64,000 bases of DNA, from positions 9,615,487 through 9,679,486 of the forward strand of contig NC_031781.1 in the NCBI RefSeq assembly GCF_001522545.3, written 5' to 3'. Positions 35,105 through 45,200 of this stretch are shown in pieces. The translations under genes were made by a program, and so were the position numbers. Under the pieces are notes generated by a model that saw nothing but the letters and a program-made list of their open reading frames with translations, was not told the origin of the DNA and ran no database searches. This DNA comes from Parus major. Lineage: Eukaryota > Chordata > Aves > Passeriformes > Paridae. Each line of letters begins with the position of its first letter. Position 1 is the first letter of the stretch.

Positions 35105-36963
35105 CCAATGCCTGCAGCCACTGGGCTGTGGCTTTCTGGGCTAACCAGTGGGTTTGTGCTGACAGTGTCAGTCAGTCCCATGACAGTGTGGTTTGGGGCT
35201 AATAAGCTCTGATCTGGGGTGCTTGTTGTTATTATCTTATCAACAAGCTCAGAAAAACGAAGATTCTGGGAAGTGTGTGTGTCTTCTGGGAGTGCCCTTG
35301 CCCTGACAGTTTTGTGACTACATACTCTTTGCTGGGAGGCTCCCAGTGTTGAAAAAGGTGGTAGGAACGGGTGGTTAGGACCATGGGGATGATTTCCAGG
35401 ATGGTGCTTTGATTGTCTCCACACCCATGGAGTTTTTGTGGCTTCTGGATTTGGTCCCAGTGCTGCTCACGTGCCATTGTCCAAATGTCCCTTGGGACTG
35501 TTGCCTTGGAGGTGGATGTGTTGGGAAGTTGAAGAGAGCAGGGTGAGGGGCATTGAGGGCAGAGGCAGATCTGCAGAGAGGGTTTAGAAATGATGCAGAA
35601 GTTTTGCCCAATGTATCTGGGGCTCAGGGGAGCTGGCAGGGGTGGCCAGGGCTGGGCTTGTCCTGAAAAAGGAGAGGGGGCTCTTGTGTGTGTTGGGAAT
35701 TGGAGAAGGGGAAAAACAGTTTCTCCCTTTCCTTGGATCTCTCCCAGTCTGGCTCTGTGGCTTGGGAGGGGAGCAGCAGAAGTGAAGGATGCTGTAATGG
35801 AATGTTGGGGTTGCTGTATGGCTCACTGCTGGCTTGCTGGTGATGCAGCCTCCCAGGGTTTGCATGTGGCCTAGCTGGTGGGTCCCACAGCCCTGCCAAG
35901 AGCAGGATGCTGAGGCTGGGGCTGTGTTCAGCCCTGCACAGTCCTGCTGATATGACAACTGGCTGCCCTCTGACACCCTGCCTAGCTAGGGCTGGGATCT
36001 GGCAGAGCTGCCAGTCACCGCGGGCCATATTTCCTACTTGTGCCACTCCCTGCTGGGGATCCTCTTGAAGGTTATCCTGGGCTGAGTCAGAGATGGATGA
36101 TAAGGAGAGGAAGGAGAGAGAGGCTCTCCTCCTCCACTTCCTTTTGGAGCAGCTTGTTTGCATTGGCTGGGAAACAGAGCTGGTGCCCCAGCCATGTACC
36201 TTGGTCCCAGTTGGGGTGGATGAATTGTGATGGTAGGATGGGCTGTGTGCTGTCAGGGGGCTTTGCACAGACCCAGGTTAGTCTAGGGGTGCTTGTGCCT
36301 GTGTGGGGAGGGTGGATGGAGAAGATAGGGATGGGGTGTAATGGAGGGGCTGCTGAACTGATGCAAAGAGTGGAGGTCTGTGTTGTTTCCTGTGGCCATC
36401 TCCTCACTGCTGCTGGGGTGCAAAGGTCACCCTGGTGTGGGGTATTTGGCTGCTTTGATGCTCCATGTTGGTGAGCCCCAGCTGTGGCACAGCAGTGAGC
36501 AGAGCATTCCATCCCCCCTGCGTGTGCCCCCTTGTCCCTCTGGAGCCTCTCAAACCAACTGCCTCATGTCTGTCCTGTGTTTTCTAATGCATAGTAATGC
36601 CATAAGGACAGGCTTGTCCTTGCCATGCCCCTCCATGTGTGTGCTCCCTCCAACCCCTCTTGCCCATGTCCCTCCTGGCAGGCAGGTGGCAGGATGGTGA
36701 GCAACATGCCAGGGCTCTTGGCTCTCTCTTTTAAAAGGTGCTTTTGAGATCCTCCTCTGTGTAGGGGCTAGGGCTGTGCTTGCTGCTAACTGGGATTTTG
36801 CATCCATTCCCAGCACTGCCATGGAGTGGGATTGGGGCAGCAGGTCAGGGTCTCTTCAACCTGCTAGGAAAATGTGAAGAAGCAGTCTTCTGGGTGGGGT
36901 GGAACATGCTTGAGACAGCAGGAAAGCCTCCTAACCCCGCTTTTCTTGTCTTTCTCCCTCTAG

Positions 36964-37107
36964 GGTTGACTGGACTGGCCGTGCCCACGATGCCCTGACT
37001 GCTGAACGCAGCGGAAGCAGAGGAGATTGTATCCCGTTAGCTCCTCCTCCCTCCCCCATCCCTTTAGTTTGGGTTTGTTTCTATTTATTTTGTGGCTGGG
37101 TTTGGGC
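36964..37107 (+). other. PLXNA1: PLXNA1 exon 2, 5' UTR part
   Basis: The exon starts after the CTCCCTCTAG acceptor. It contains one upstream ATG (36990), giving ATG-CCC-TGA with the stop at 36996-36998. That stop also terminates the exon-1 upstream ORF that begins at 23369. From 37027 the plexin frame is open but has no ATG until 37108. Confidence 0.75.
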
Positions 37108-38310
37108 ATGGCCTTGGCTGGATGTGAGGCTGCTGCAATGTGGCTCCTTTGGCTCAAGCACCACTTGTCCATCCACATTTGGACCTTGCTGCTCTTGGGG
37201 AGCACCTGGCTACCGCTGGCGGAAGGCAGCCCCAAATCTCCCTTTAGGACTTTCCTGGTTACAGACTGGAGCTTGACACACTTGGTGGTCCACAACAAAA
37301 CTGGGGAGGTCTACGTGGGGGCTGTCAATCGGATCTACAAGCTCTCCAATAACCTCACACTCCTGCGGACCCACGTGACGGGGCCCGTGGAGGACAATGA
37401 GAAGTGTTACCCTCCGCCCAGTGTCCAGTCCTGCCCACACGGGCTGGTTACCACCAACAACGTGAACAAACTGCTGCTGGTGGACTACTCGGGGAATCGG
37501 CTGATTGCCTGCGGCAGTGCCTCCCAGGGGATTTGCCAGTTCCTGCGGCTGGACGACCTCTTCAAGTTGGGTGAGCCCCACCACCGCAAGGAGCACTACC
37601 TCTCCAGTGTCAACGAGTCAGGCACCATGTCTGGTGTCATCATCGAGGTGCTGAACGGGCAGAACAAGCTCTTCATTGGGACGCCCATTGATGGGAAGTC
37701 AGAGTACTTCCCCACTCTTTCCAGCCGCAAGCTGATGGCCAACGAGGAGAACGCGGAGATGTTTGGCTTTGTCTACCAGGATGAGTTTGTCTCCTCACAG
37801 CTCAAAATCCCCTCGGATACACTCTCCAAGTTCCCCACCTTTGACATCTACTACATTTACAGCTTCAGCAGTGAGCAGTTTGTTTACTACCTGACCCTGC
37901 AGCTGGACACCCAGCTGACCTCTCCCGACTCCACTGGGGAGCAGTTTTTCACCTCCAAGATCGTCCGCCTCTGTGTGGATGACCCCAAGTTCTACTCCTA
38001 TGTGGAATTCCCCATTGGCTGCGTGCAGGACGGCATCGAGTACCGCCTGATCCAGGACGCCTACCTGACCAAGCCTGGCCAGGCTTTGGCCAAGTACCTG
38101 GGCATCTCAGAGCAGGAGGATATCCTCTTCACCATCTTCTCCCAGGGCCAGAAAAACAGGGTTAAGCCTCCCAAGGAGTCTGTGCTCTGCCTCTTCACGT
38201 TGAAGAAGATCAAGGATAAGATCAAGGAGCGTATCCAGTCATGCTACAGAGGGGAAGGGAAGCTCTCACTACCCTGGCTCTTGAATAAGGAGCTGGGCTG
38301 CATCAACTCG
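37108..38310 (+). CDS. PLXNA1: Plexin-A1, coding part of exon 2 (signal peptide and N-terminal sema domain)
   Basis: Plexin-A1 is a single-pass cell-surface receptor that pairs with neuropilins for class 3 semaphorins and binds class 6 semaphorins directly, steering axons and other migrating cells. This exon encodes 401 residues and ends in phase 0 at a GTGAGT donor. Residues 1-40 form a signal peptide with the hydrophobic core [14 protein letters not shown]. The sema beta-propeller begins near residue 41. Motifs include [14 protein letters not shown], the C100/C109 and C135/C143 pairs expected for the family, [20 protein letters not shown], and [21 protein letters not shown]. The sequence fits A1 better than A2 or A4, for example [14 protein letters not shown] and [15 protein letters not shown]. 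Start choice: ATG 37108 has G at -3 and G at +4; ATG 37138 (residue 11) would give a more typical 30-residue signal peptide. Sequons occur at N63, N82 and N169. No frameshift or stop. Confidence 0.95.
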
Positions 38311-39299
38311 GTGAGTTCCCACCTGTCAAGCCAGTGAGTTCACCCATTCAAGCCAGACTGTTTCTGGTTTCTGGTGGTGGTCTCTGGCTGGATCTTTCCC
38401 AGTGATTTGACCTAAGCTGTGTTTTCACTGTGGATTTGGGCAGTGTCAGTGGGTTGGGCTGGGAGGGTGGTATGCTCAGGCCTCAGGGCACCTGCTGCGG
38501 CTCTGTTGTAGAGTCCCTTGCAGATGGAATGTGTGGGGTTTGTGGGTGCTGTGTCACCTGGGGCTTGGCAGTGGCCATGTAGAAGGTGTTGGAAGCAGCA
38601 GGATGTGCAGGACAGAGAGCACAGACCTGATGGCCCCAGCAGAAGTTGGTCAGATGTTCAGCATGGAGGGACCACATCCTCTCCATGGGGTGCTGGGAGG
38701 GCACAGAGCGCTGTCAGTGAGGTGGCTTTTGGGAGTGATCAGTGCAAACTGTCATTCACAGATGCAGGAGGTAAGTGCTGCAATCCTGGAACAGTCATTC
38801 CCAACTGAGGGAGCATTCCCCTCTGTCCCCAGAGAGGTGTTTTCCCACCTGGTTCTGACCTGGCTGCCTCTGCTCCCTGCTGGTGTCTCGGCTGCTGAGC
38901 GTGGGACCTCTGAGTGGTGGTGGGCAGGGGACCTCCCAGCTTGGCCTTTGGGGTTTATTTTCTTATTGAACTGTTACTGTTACTGCATTTTCTGGGCAGT
39001 GTTACAAACCGCCAGTAGTTGCTGGAGGCTACATCTCCAGGTGATGGAGAGGTCATAGGCTGGATAGGCCCCCAAATAGGGTCAGATATGGGGCTGAGGC
39101 CCGCTTGGGCTGCTGGTGTGTGGGTTTGGGAGGGTCTGGTGGAGGTCCTGACCCACCTGCTGTCACCCACCTCCCCCATGTCCGGCTTGTTGGTGTTCAG
39201 CACCCATAGCAAGCCCCTTGCTCTGCTCAAGCAGGGCTTTGGGTACAGGCAGGTGGGCAGGGGGGTCCCTGTGGAGCAGCCCTGCCTTCTCTCCCAGCG

Positions 39300-39460
39300 T
39301 CCTCGCCGCCGCTCTGAAGGAGACAGCTAACAGCTGCCTGACAAAGTAAAGGGTTTGCTGTCAAGAGCGCTGGGCTCGCAAATCAGATTTTGGCTTTGAA
39401 CTAATTCAATTTTGCTGGAAAATGATGAAATCGTTACACGGCTGCCTGTTGGGTCGCGCA
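39300..39460. promoter_or_regulatory. Intron 2 candidate regulatory element A
   Basis: Contains ACAGCTAACAGCTGCC (a CAGCTG E-box), CTGACAAAGTAAAGG, CGCAAATCAGATTTTGGC, CTTTGAAC (TCF/LEF-like) and ACTAATTCAATTTTG, followed by GATGAAATCGTTACACGG. Non-repetitive, with scattered CpGs and no coding frame. Inferred enhancer-like block. Confidence 0.32.
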
Positions 39461-41184
39461 GCTGCTGGCTCTGGTGGTGGAGCTGCTCACTGCTGCCTCC
39501 TGCGCTCCCGGCTCACCTCTCCCAGTGCCCCACTAATGCCGTGGGTTTGGGGAGGGTGCTCTGCCTCCCTGCACTCTAGGGATGGTTTTAAACTCTGGTG
39601 GTCCTGGGATTGCTAACTGGTGGCCAGCCCCTGGGAGTAAGTGGATCTCAAGGTACTCTTTGGGTCCTGCAGGTATGGTTCTTGTGGGGTGGATGGATGT
39701 GTGCTGTGATGGGGAGGCTCCTGCTTTTGTAGAGACTGGGCTGGGGAGTGACACCCTCTCCCAGGTGAAAATGGTGTTTCCTGTCCCAGTCCTTCTCCAG
39801 TTGCCAGGCAGAGTGGGGAAAGTGCCTGGATCATACGTCAAGCCCTCAGGTACTTGCTGTGCTGAGCACAGGCCAAACTAGACCACTGGAAGTATGTACC
39901 CTCTTTCTGGCAGGAATTTCTGTGCCCCTAATAAAGTAAAGCCATCTCCAGGGTGGGTGTTGGCAGTGATGGATCTCTCAATGTGAGGACTGGCCAGAAA
40001 ATAAAGGACATGCTGTTTTGTTTAATTTTTAAGGAGGCAAAATGTAATTGCTCAAGTCAGTAGTTGCTTGGGATTTAGACCCCATCCATATGGGAATGTG
40101 CAAGGAGCTCTCTTGCTGTCCTCCTTCATGGCAGTAAGGAGCTGAGGCTGGTCCATGCTGGAGGAGGCTTTGTCAGCACTGCACTCCCAAGCAGTGCAGG
40201 GCCAGTGGATATTCATCCCCAGAGCTGCAGCGTAACTCTGGTTCTCCAAAGCTGGTGCTGGAGCTGGGAGGAGAGGCTACCAGGCTTGGCAGATAGCTCA
40301 GGAGATGTTAGTGATTCCTCTCCAGTGCTGGTGAGTGGAGTCAATTCCTGTTTCCCACTTCTCTCTCCCTCCTGGGATCCAGTCATAAGTGGGAAGGTGA
40401 AGGGAGCTGGCTCTGTAGAGAGACTCCTCACACTGGTGCACTCAGACCTGAGCATGGGTTTCCAAACGCAGCAGAGGCACTTTGTGGAAGCACCCAAGCT
40501 ATTTCCCTGTGCCAGGCCCAGTGCTTAAATCACCCCTGGACCTCTCCAGAGGCTTTGCTGCTCCCAGTGTTTCACTGAGAGGGGTTTGGTGTTGTGTGGA
40601 CAGGCTCTTTTCTTCCCCTGTGCAGGGCTGGGAGGTCTTTGTGCCTGTGGCCAGATGTGCTCAGCACATCTGCCCAGTGCTCCTGTTCCCAAGCTGGGGG
40701 GAACAAGCACTGGTGTAGCATGGCTGGGAAAGGGCACTGGGCTGGAGCTGGAGTGCAGATGTTGCAGCAGGGAGTTATTTAGAGTTTCTGGAGCCCTTGA
40801 CTCCTGGGCTGGGCAGAGCCAGTGCCTGGAGCCAGCAGGATGTGGCTGCTACCCCTGGGCTACCCCAGGGAGAAATTGAGTTTTGACTCCTCAGTAAGTC
40901 TTGCTGCCCAGGCTGCTGGCAAAGAACAATGGCTGGTGACAAACTGGCTGAAAGTGGACCAGGATAAGCCAAATCCTTTCCGGGGCAGCCAGAGAAATGC
41001 AGGTGGTAACAAACTGTACCACACTCGGATTATTCCTGAGCAGCGATTAATGCACAAAAAGCCTGGCATCCCAGCTTGGCACTTAGTACCAGCCTCCTGT
41101 AACCTCCTCCCTGGCTCTTTGCATCCCTCCACATCCTCCATCACAGCCCCTGGAGGTGCACGGGGGATGGGGTGAGCCTATAAT

Positions 41185-41275
41185 GGTGTTAACTGGAGAA
41201 TTACTGGCTAATTAATAATGCTGAGTGATGCGAGCCTTGTCGTGCTGTCTGCTCCCTCATTGCTTTCGTAAGTGG
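41185..41275. promoter_or_regulatory. Intron 2 short candidate element
   Basis: GAGAATTACTGGCTAATTAATAATGC followed by CpG-containing unique sequence (GATGCGAGCCTTGTCG, GCTTTCGTAAG). It has a homeodomain-rich core in a GC-moderate setting. Inferred only. Confidence 0.22.
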
Positions 41276-41653
41276 GCTTGAAGGGAGGCAATGAGACAAG
41301 GCATATCAGGAGACACCCGCTCCTGCTTGGTGCTGTGGGCTGCCTTCCCCCTCCTTCAAATCCCTTTCCCCAGGAAATCCAAATTTCCTGACCCCGTTTT
41401 GGAGAGGAAAAAGTAGTGCTGTGACAGAGAAGACTGCTGTGCTGTACTGTGCAGCAGCCTTGGGGTGTCTGAGCCAGGGGCAACAGAGAGGGGTGCCAAA
41501 GAAAAGCATGGAAATAAAAACAAAAGACAAAAATAATTAAAAAACCCCCCAACCCCTCCCCAAAAGAAACACCACACCCCACCCTTGCAATAGGCTGAAG
41601 GCTGTGGTCCCTGCAAAAACCCATGCAAATGCAGGAGTGGGTAGATCCCAACG

Positions 41654-41706
41654 CCTCCTGCAGATTCCAGTGTCTCTTGCAGATTCCAGTGTCTCCTGCA
41701 GATCCG
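41654..41706. repeat. 19-bp tandem repeat, about 2.7 units
   Basis: The unit CAGATTCCAGTGTCTCTTG starts at 41661, recurs at 41680 with one change, and starts again at 41699 before diverging. Preceding bases extend a partial unit. Small local tandem duplication in intron 2. Confidence 0.85.
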
Positions 41707-41790
41707 CAGGCTGAAACGCTGCAAGGTCAGTGGCCCTCGTATGCCGTGGTGTGAGTTGGTCCCTGCCAGCACTGGCTGGGGGACAGCTGT

Positions 41791-41824
41791 CCCCCTGTCC
41801 CCCTGTCCCCCTGTCCCCCTGTCC
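41791..41824. repeat. (CCCCCTGT)4 octamer tandem repeat
   Basis: Four perfect 8-bp CCCCCTGT units run from 41791 to 41822 and then decay into related C/T-rich sequence to about 41850. Confidence 0.93.
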
Positions 41825-41929
41825 TTCCTGCCCTCCGTCCCTCTGCCCTGCCTTTCGCTGCAGCCAGAGATGTCGGTGAGTTCCATAACCCCGGCACTGC
41901 TGCCCTTGGCCCGACCTCTCTGTGCCGCC

Positions 41930-42160
41930 TGCGCTTCCCCTACGAGGCAGTTTGCTGTTAATGAGCTAATTGTCGGCGTAATTATTTATCGAGGTGGTGT
42001 CGGCATGGCGGCGGCGGGAGTTCCTCGGTCCCAGAGCGCAGCTGTATTTGTCATTTCCCAGAGAGTATGTTGAGACAAAGCAGAGAGCAGTAAACACCAT
42101 AAACATCTCTCCTTTTGCATATTCAGCAGCCACGGGGTTGGGGAAGCAGCAGATTAAGCT
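41930..42160. promoter_or_regulatory. Intron 2 strong candidate enhancer
   Basis: Unique, motif-dense sequence. It holds GCTGTTAATGAGCTAATTGTC (41955-41973 region), GGCGTAATTATTTATCGAGG, a CpG-bearing GGCATGGCGGCGGCGGG segment, forkhead-like TAAACA at 42091 and ATAAACA at 42099, and an octamer-like TTTTGCATATTC at 42113-42124. Homeodomain, FOX and POU-type cores together with retained CpGs in an intron are typical of conserved neural enhancers. No frame is coding. Function and conservation are inferred. Confidence 0.4.
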
Positions 42161-44412
42161 CAGAGAGAGCAGAACCTGCACCCAGGGGTGCCAGGGCTTG
42201 AATACCTTTGTGGCATTGCCCTGAACCATTCTGCTACTGCAGATGGCTGGGTGGAAGGTGCTGGGGTTTATTTGGGCTGTGAGGGACAGAATCTCTCCCC
42301 CAGCAAAGCATCTGAGAAATCCCAGATACTTGGGTGGGAGCTGTGTTGTGGCTGAAGCATCACTCGCATCTCACTCTGTGATTAGGAAGATAATTTTCTA
42401 GGATCTGCTGTTTTAAAATTCCTAGTCTTGTAATGCATAGGAGGATGCTTTGTGTGATAGAGGAGGGCAAGGCTGGCGTTCAGTGGATGAGTGGAGAGGT
42501 TGTGATTTCCCTTCCCTCTTTTTCTTCTGGTTGCAGAGATGTGTGGTGCTTCTGTTCCTGTTTTGGGGATCCCCGCATCTTTCATGACTGGCTGTAGGAG
42601 TTCCCCTAGTTCAGGGAAGGATGAGCAACAGTCAGGCGGGGAAGGGAGTTGATCTTTGTACATTAACTCAACACCCAAAAACAGAAGTTAGAGTAACTGA
42701 GGGAGCAGCATCTCCAGACTGCCTGGTGGGCTGAGTGTGACTGGTCCTTTCCTTTTGGAAGGCTGGCACAGCACTGGGTTCCTGCTGCAGCAGGGAGTGA
42801 GACCACTGGCCTTGGAGCTGGAATAGTGGCATGGTGAAGAGGGTGAGCAGCCTTGCCATGGCTGTGGGAGGCTGGTGCCATTGTAGCTGCAAGTGTATTG
42901 TGCTGGAGCACGGAAAAGTACTGTGTTTTTTCCCCTCCACATGGGTAACTGTTGGTGGGAGCCAGTCTGGGCTGATCCTCGCTTCCCAGGCAGTGATGAG
43001 TGGGAATTACAGAGCTCTGTAGTGCCCTTGCATACGTGGAGCTTGGCATTTTCCCATATGCTCTGTACACATGCAATACGGATTTAAAACCCCTTGGGGA
43101 CTGGCATGCATTTGGAGCCTGCTGCTTGCCAAAAAACCTCTCCCCCTTTAAATTCAAAATTATATAAGGAACCTTGTGAAGCAGAAGAATCCCGTGACTG
43201 GAGCAGGCTGTCTCCCTGTCAGCTGTGCCTGCCTTGCCACTTTACCCTCCTGCACCCAGGCTCACTGCCACCCTTGGGGATTTGGCAAAGCCCTTCAGTG
43301 CTTGGGATAGAACAGGGATTTTGCTGGTGCTGTGTGAACATGTGAGGCTGTTGCCTTGTGTGGGAACACTGGGAGCCCCATGTGCCCCCCAGGCCAGACC
43401 ACTGTGGCCAAGGGTCTGTTGTTCTGCTCAGCAGGGCAGGGTGAGGATGCTTGAGGTGGGGGTGAATGCTGTGGGTCTGGTCCTGGTCCCACTCCCCTGC
43501 CTGGATCTCAGCTTTCACAGGGGGCATCCCTTTGCCTTTGCCTTGCCCATCATTAGACTGTCCTGATGGAGGTCCCTGCTGTCATGGTTTTAAGAACGGA
43601 TAGAGGCCAGTGCAGCCCTCCTTCTGCCTTTCCTTGAGCAGAGGGAAAAGCTTCTCCCAGATCTGTGGGTTCCTGCTGAACTGAGGAGGCAGCTGGCTGA
43701 GCCAGGCACCTTGTCTGGGGTAAGGCAGCACGGAAAGAATGTGGGGATTTCCCGAAGACGTTCCTGCGGGAGGAGGAACGGGGCTGGCAGGTGGGTAGTG
43801 TGCTTGCTGGAGGCTTTGCTATGTGAAGTGAGGCTCTTCCAGGAGCCCTGACTTGTTTGCCTTGGCATGGCCTTGTCTGGGAAGTGTTTTGTCTTTGGGG
43901 GAAGGCTGGGTTGCAGGATTCAGCCCCTCCTGCCTCACTGCATCGCTGCCAAGCTGTTTTTTTTTTAAGCTAGTGCTTAGGGATGAGGAGGAGAGGGATG
44001 TGTGTGTGCTGGGGAGCTTGTGCTGGCATCCCATGTGTCTGAGATGGCATTGGCAGGGATTGAGGGGGGAACAGGGATGCTCCAGTGGCTCCTGCTGTGT
44101 TTGTAAGTGCTGCTCTGTAGGATTCAGGGGACAGAGAGCCATGGTCTTGGTCTGCAAAGCCTGTTCAGATGCAGAGAGGGCGTACATGCAGTGGATCTGT
44201 CCCAAGTGCCTTACATCAGTGTGTAGGGAACGCTAGGGAAATATCAACTCATGCCTTCCCTTGGCTGGTGAGGTGGGAGGGCTGCAGCAGGAGGCTGCCA
44301 AAGGTGCTGTAGCTGTGGGATGAAGGTGGGAGATGGCTTACTGCCATCTGTTAGGTCCAGCATGTTGAGGTATCGGCAAAAAGCTCATCTCTCCTCTGCT
44401 TTCTTCCAACAG

Positions 44413-44595
44413 CCGCTGCAGATCGACGACAATTTCTGTGGCCAGGATTTTAACCAGCCGCTGGGTGGGACTGTCACCATCGAGGGGACCCCACTCTTTG
44501 TGGACAAGGAGGACGGGATGACCTCGGTGGCTGCCTATGACTACAGAGGACAAACTGTTGTCTTTGCTGGCACACGAAGTGGGAAGATCAAAAAG
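44413..44595 (+). CDS. PLXNA1: Plexin-A1, exon 3 (sema domain continued)
   Basis: The exon is 183 bp, exactly 61 codons, phase 0 on both sides. It is bounded by TTCTTCCAACAG and GTAGGA and continues exon 2 as residues 402-462 (counting from ATG 37108). The translation begins [19 protein letters not shown] and ends GTRSGKIKK. These are hallmark plexin-A sema motifs: IDD.FCG...NQPLGG, the conserved hydrophobic [17 protein letters not shown] strand pair, and the V(V/I)F.GTRSG.(I/L)(K/R)K blade end. The match to A1 ([13 protein letters not shown]) is stronger than to A2 or A4. The sema domain is not complete here; its last blade and the PSI domain must come from later exons outside the window. 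Intact, with no odd features. Confidence 0.95.
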
Positions 44596-45069
44596 GTAGG
44601 AAAGCCCTCAGTGATGATGATGGGGAGGGATGGCCGCTAGCCTTGCTGGCCCTTTGTGGGGTGCAGGTTGGGCTGGGCCTCTATGATAGAGTGACTTGAT
44701 GTGTTTAGGGTATTGTGTCAAGGGCCAGTGGAGGGGTAATTTCCCCTTGCTTCTCTCTGCCAACCAAATTTACAAAACCTCTGCCTTTTGCAAGGGTTAT
44801 GACATAAGGAAGTTGAGTCTTTGCTGATGGCTGATGAGAGCCCATCCCATCATGTCCTGGAGGCAAGTGGGCTTGCCCTGGGGCTGCCATGAGGCAGGCT
44901 CTGTCCATATGGCCCTGTCATTGACCTGGGCAGGCTGGCCAGAGGTGGGTGCTGATGGCTCCAGCCTGGCGAGGGGGAGACTTCACTTCCTGTACCCCAG
45001 CACAGCACAAAAGGCTGCTTGTTGGTGGCAATTAACAAATAGCTCCATGCGTGCCTTTCTCTGCCTGCA

Positions 45070-45200
45070 TCTCCACAGGGCACGGATTTCCTGTTATCAT
45101 AACATCATGCCTGTAATTACAGCTGTACATGCCCTGTGTAAACATAGCTTCCATTAACACATCCTCAGCCAGGGAAAGGCCGCATGAAGGTGCTGGTAAA
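45070..45200. promoter_or_regulatory. Intron 3 candidate regulatory element A
   Basis: Contains CCTGTTATCATAACATCATG (short dyad), CCTGTAATTACAGCTGTAC (a palindromic TGTAATTACA homeodomain dimer site), TGTAAACATAGC (FOX core TAAACA) and CCATTAACAC. The palindromic TGTAATTACA at about 45112-45121 is notable. Inferred regulatory candidate. Confidence 0.33.

Larger units (their letters stand above)
23406..36963 (+). other. PLXNA1: PLXNA1 intron 1
   Basis: The 13.6-kb intron is bounded by GTGAGT at 23406 and a pyrimidine-rich TTTCTTGTCTTTCTCCCTCTAG-type acceptor whose AG is 36962-36963. I see no coding exon inside. Its first kilobase is the tail of the CpG island. It holds a second CpG-dense patch (25.4-26.36 kb), several AT-rich regulatory candidates listed separately, and sparse simple repeats. 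Long first introns with embedded enhancers are usual for axon-guidance receptor genes. Confidence 0.7.
38311..44412 (+). other. PLXNA1: PLXNA1 intron 2
   Basis: The 6.1-kb intron is bounded by GTGAGT at 38311 and the acceptor TTTCTTCCAACAG ending at 44412. No internal exon is recognised. It holds two regulatory candidates and two short tandem repeats listed separately. The remainder is unremarkable GC-moderate sequence. Confidence 0.85.

Noticed and set aside
37027..37107. N-terminal extension of plexin-A1 to a TTG at 37027
   Set aside because: Nuclear genes rarely start at TTG. ATG 37108 has good context, and the upstream codons do not look like conserved signal peptide.
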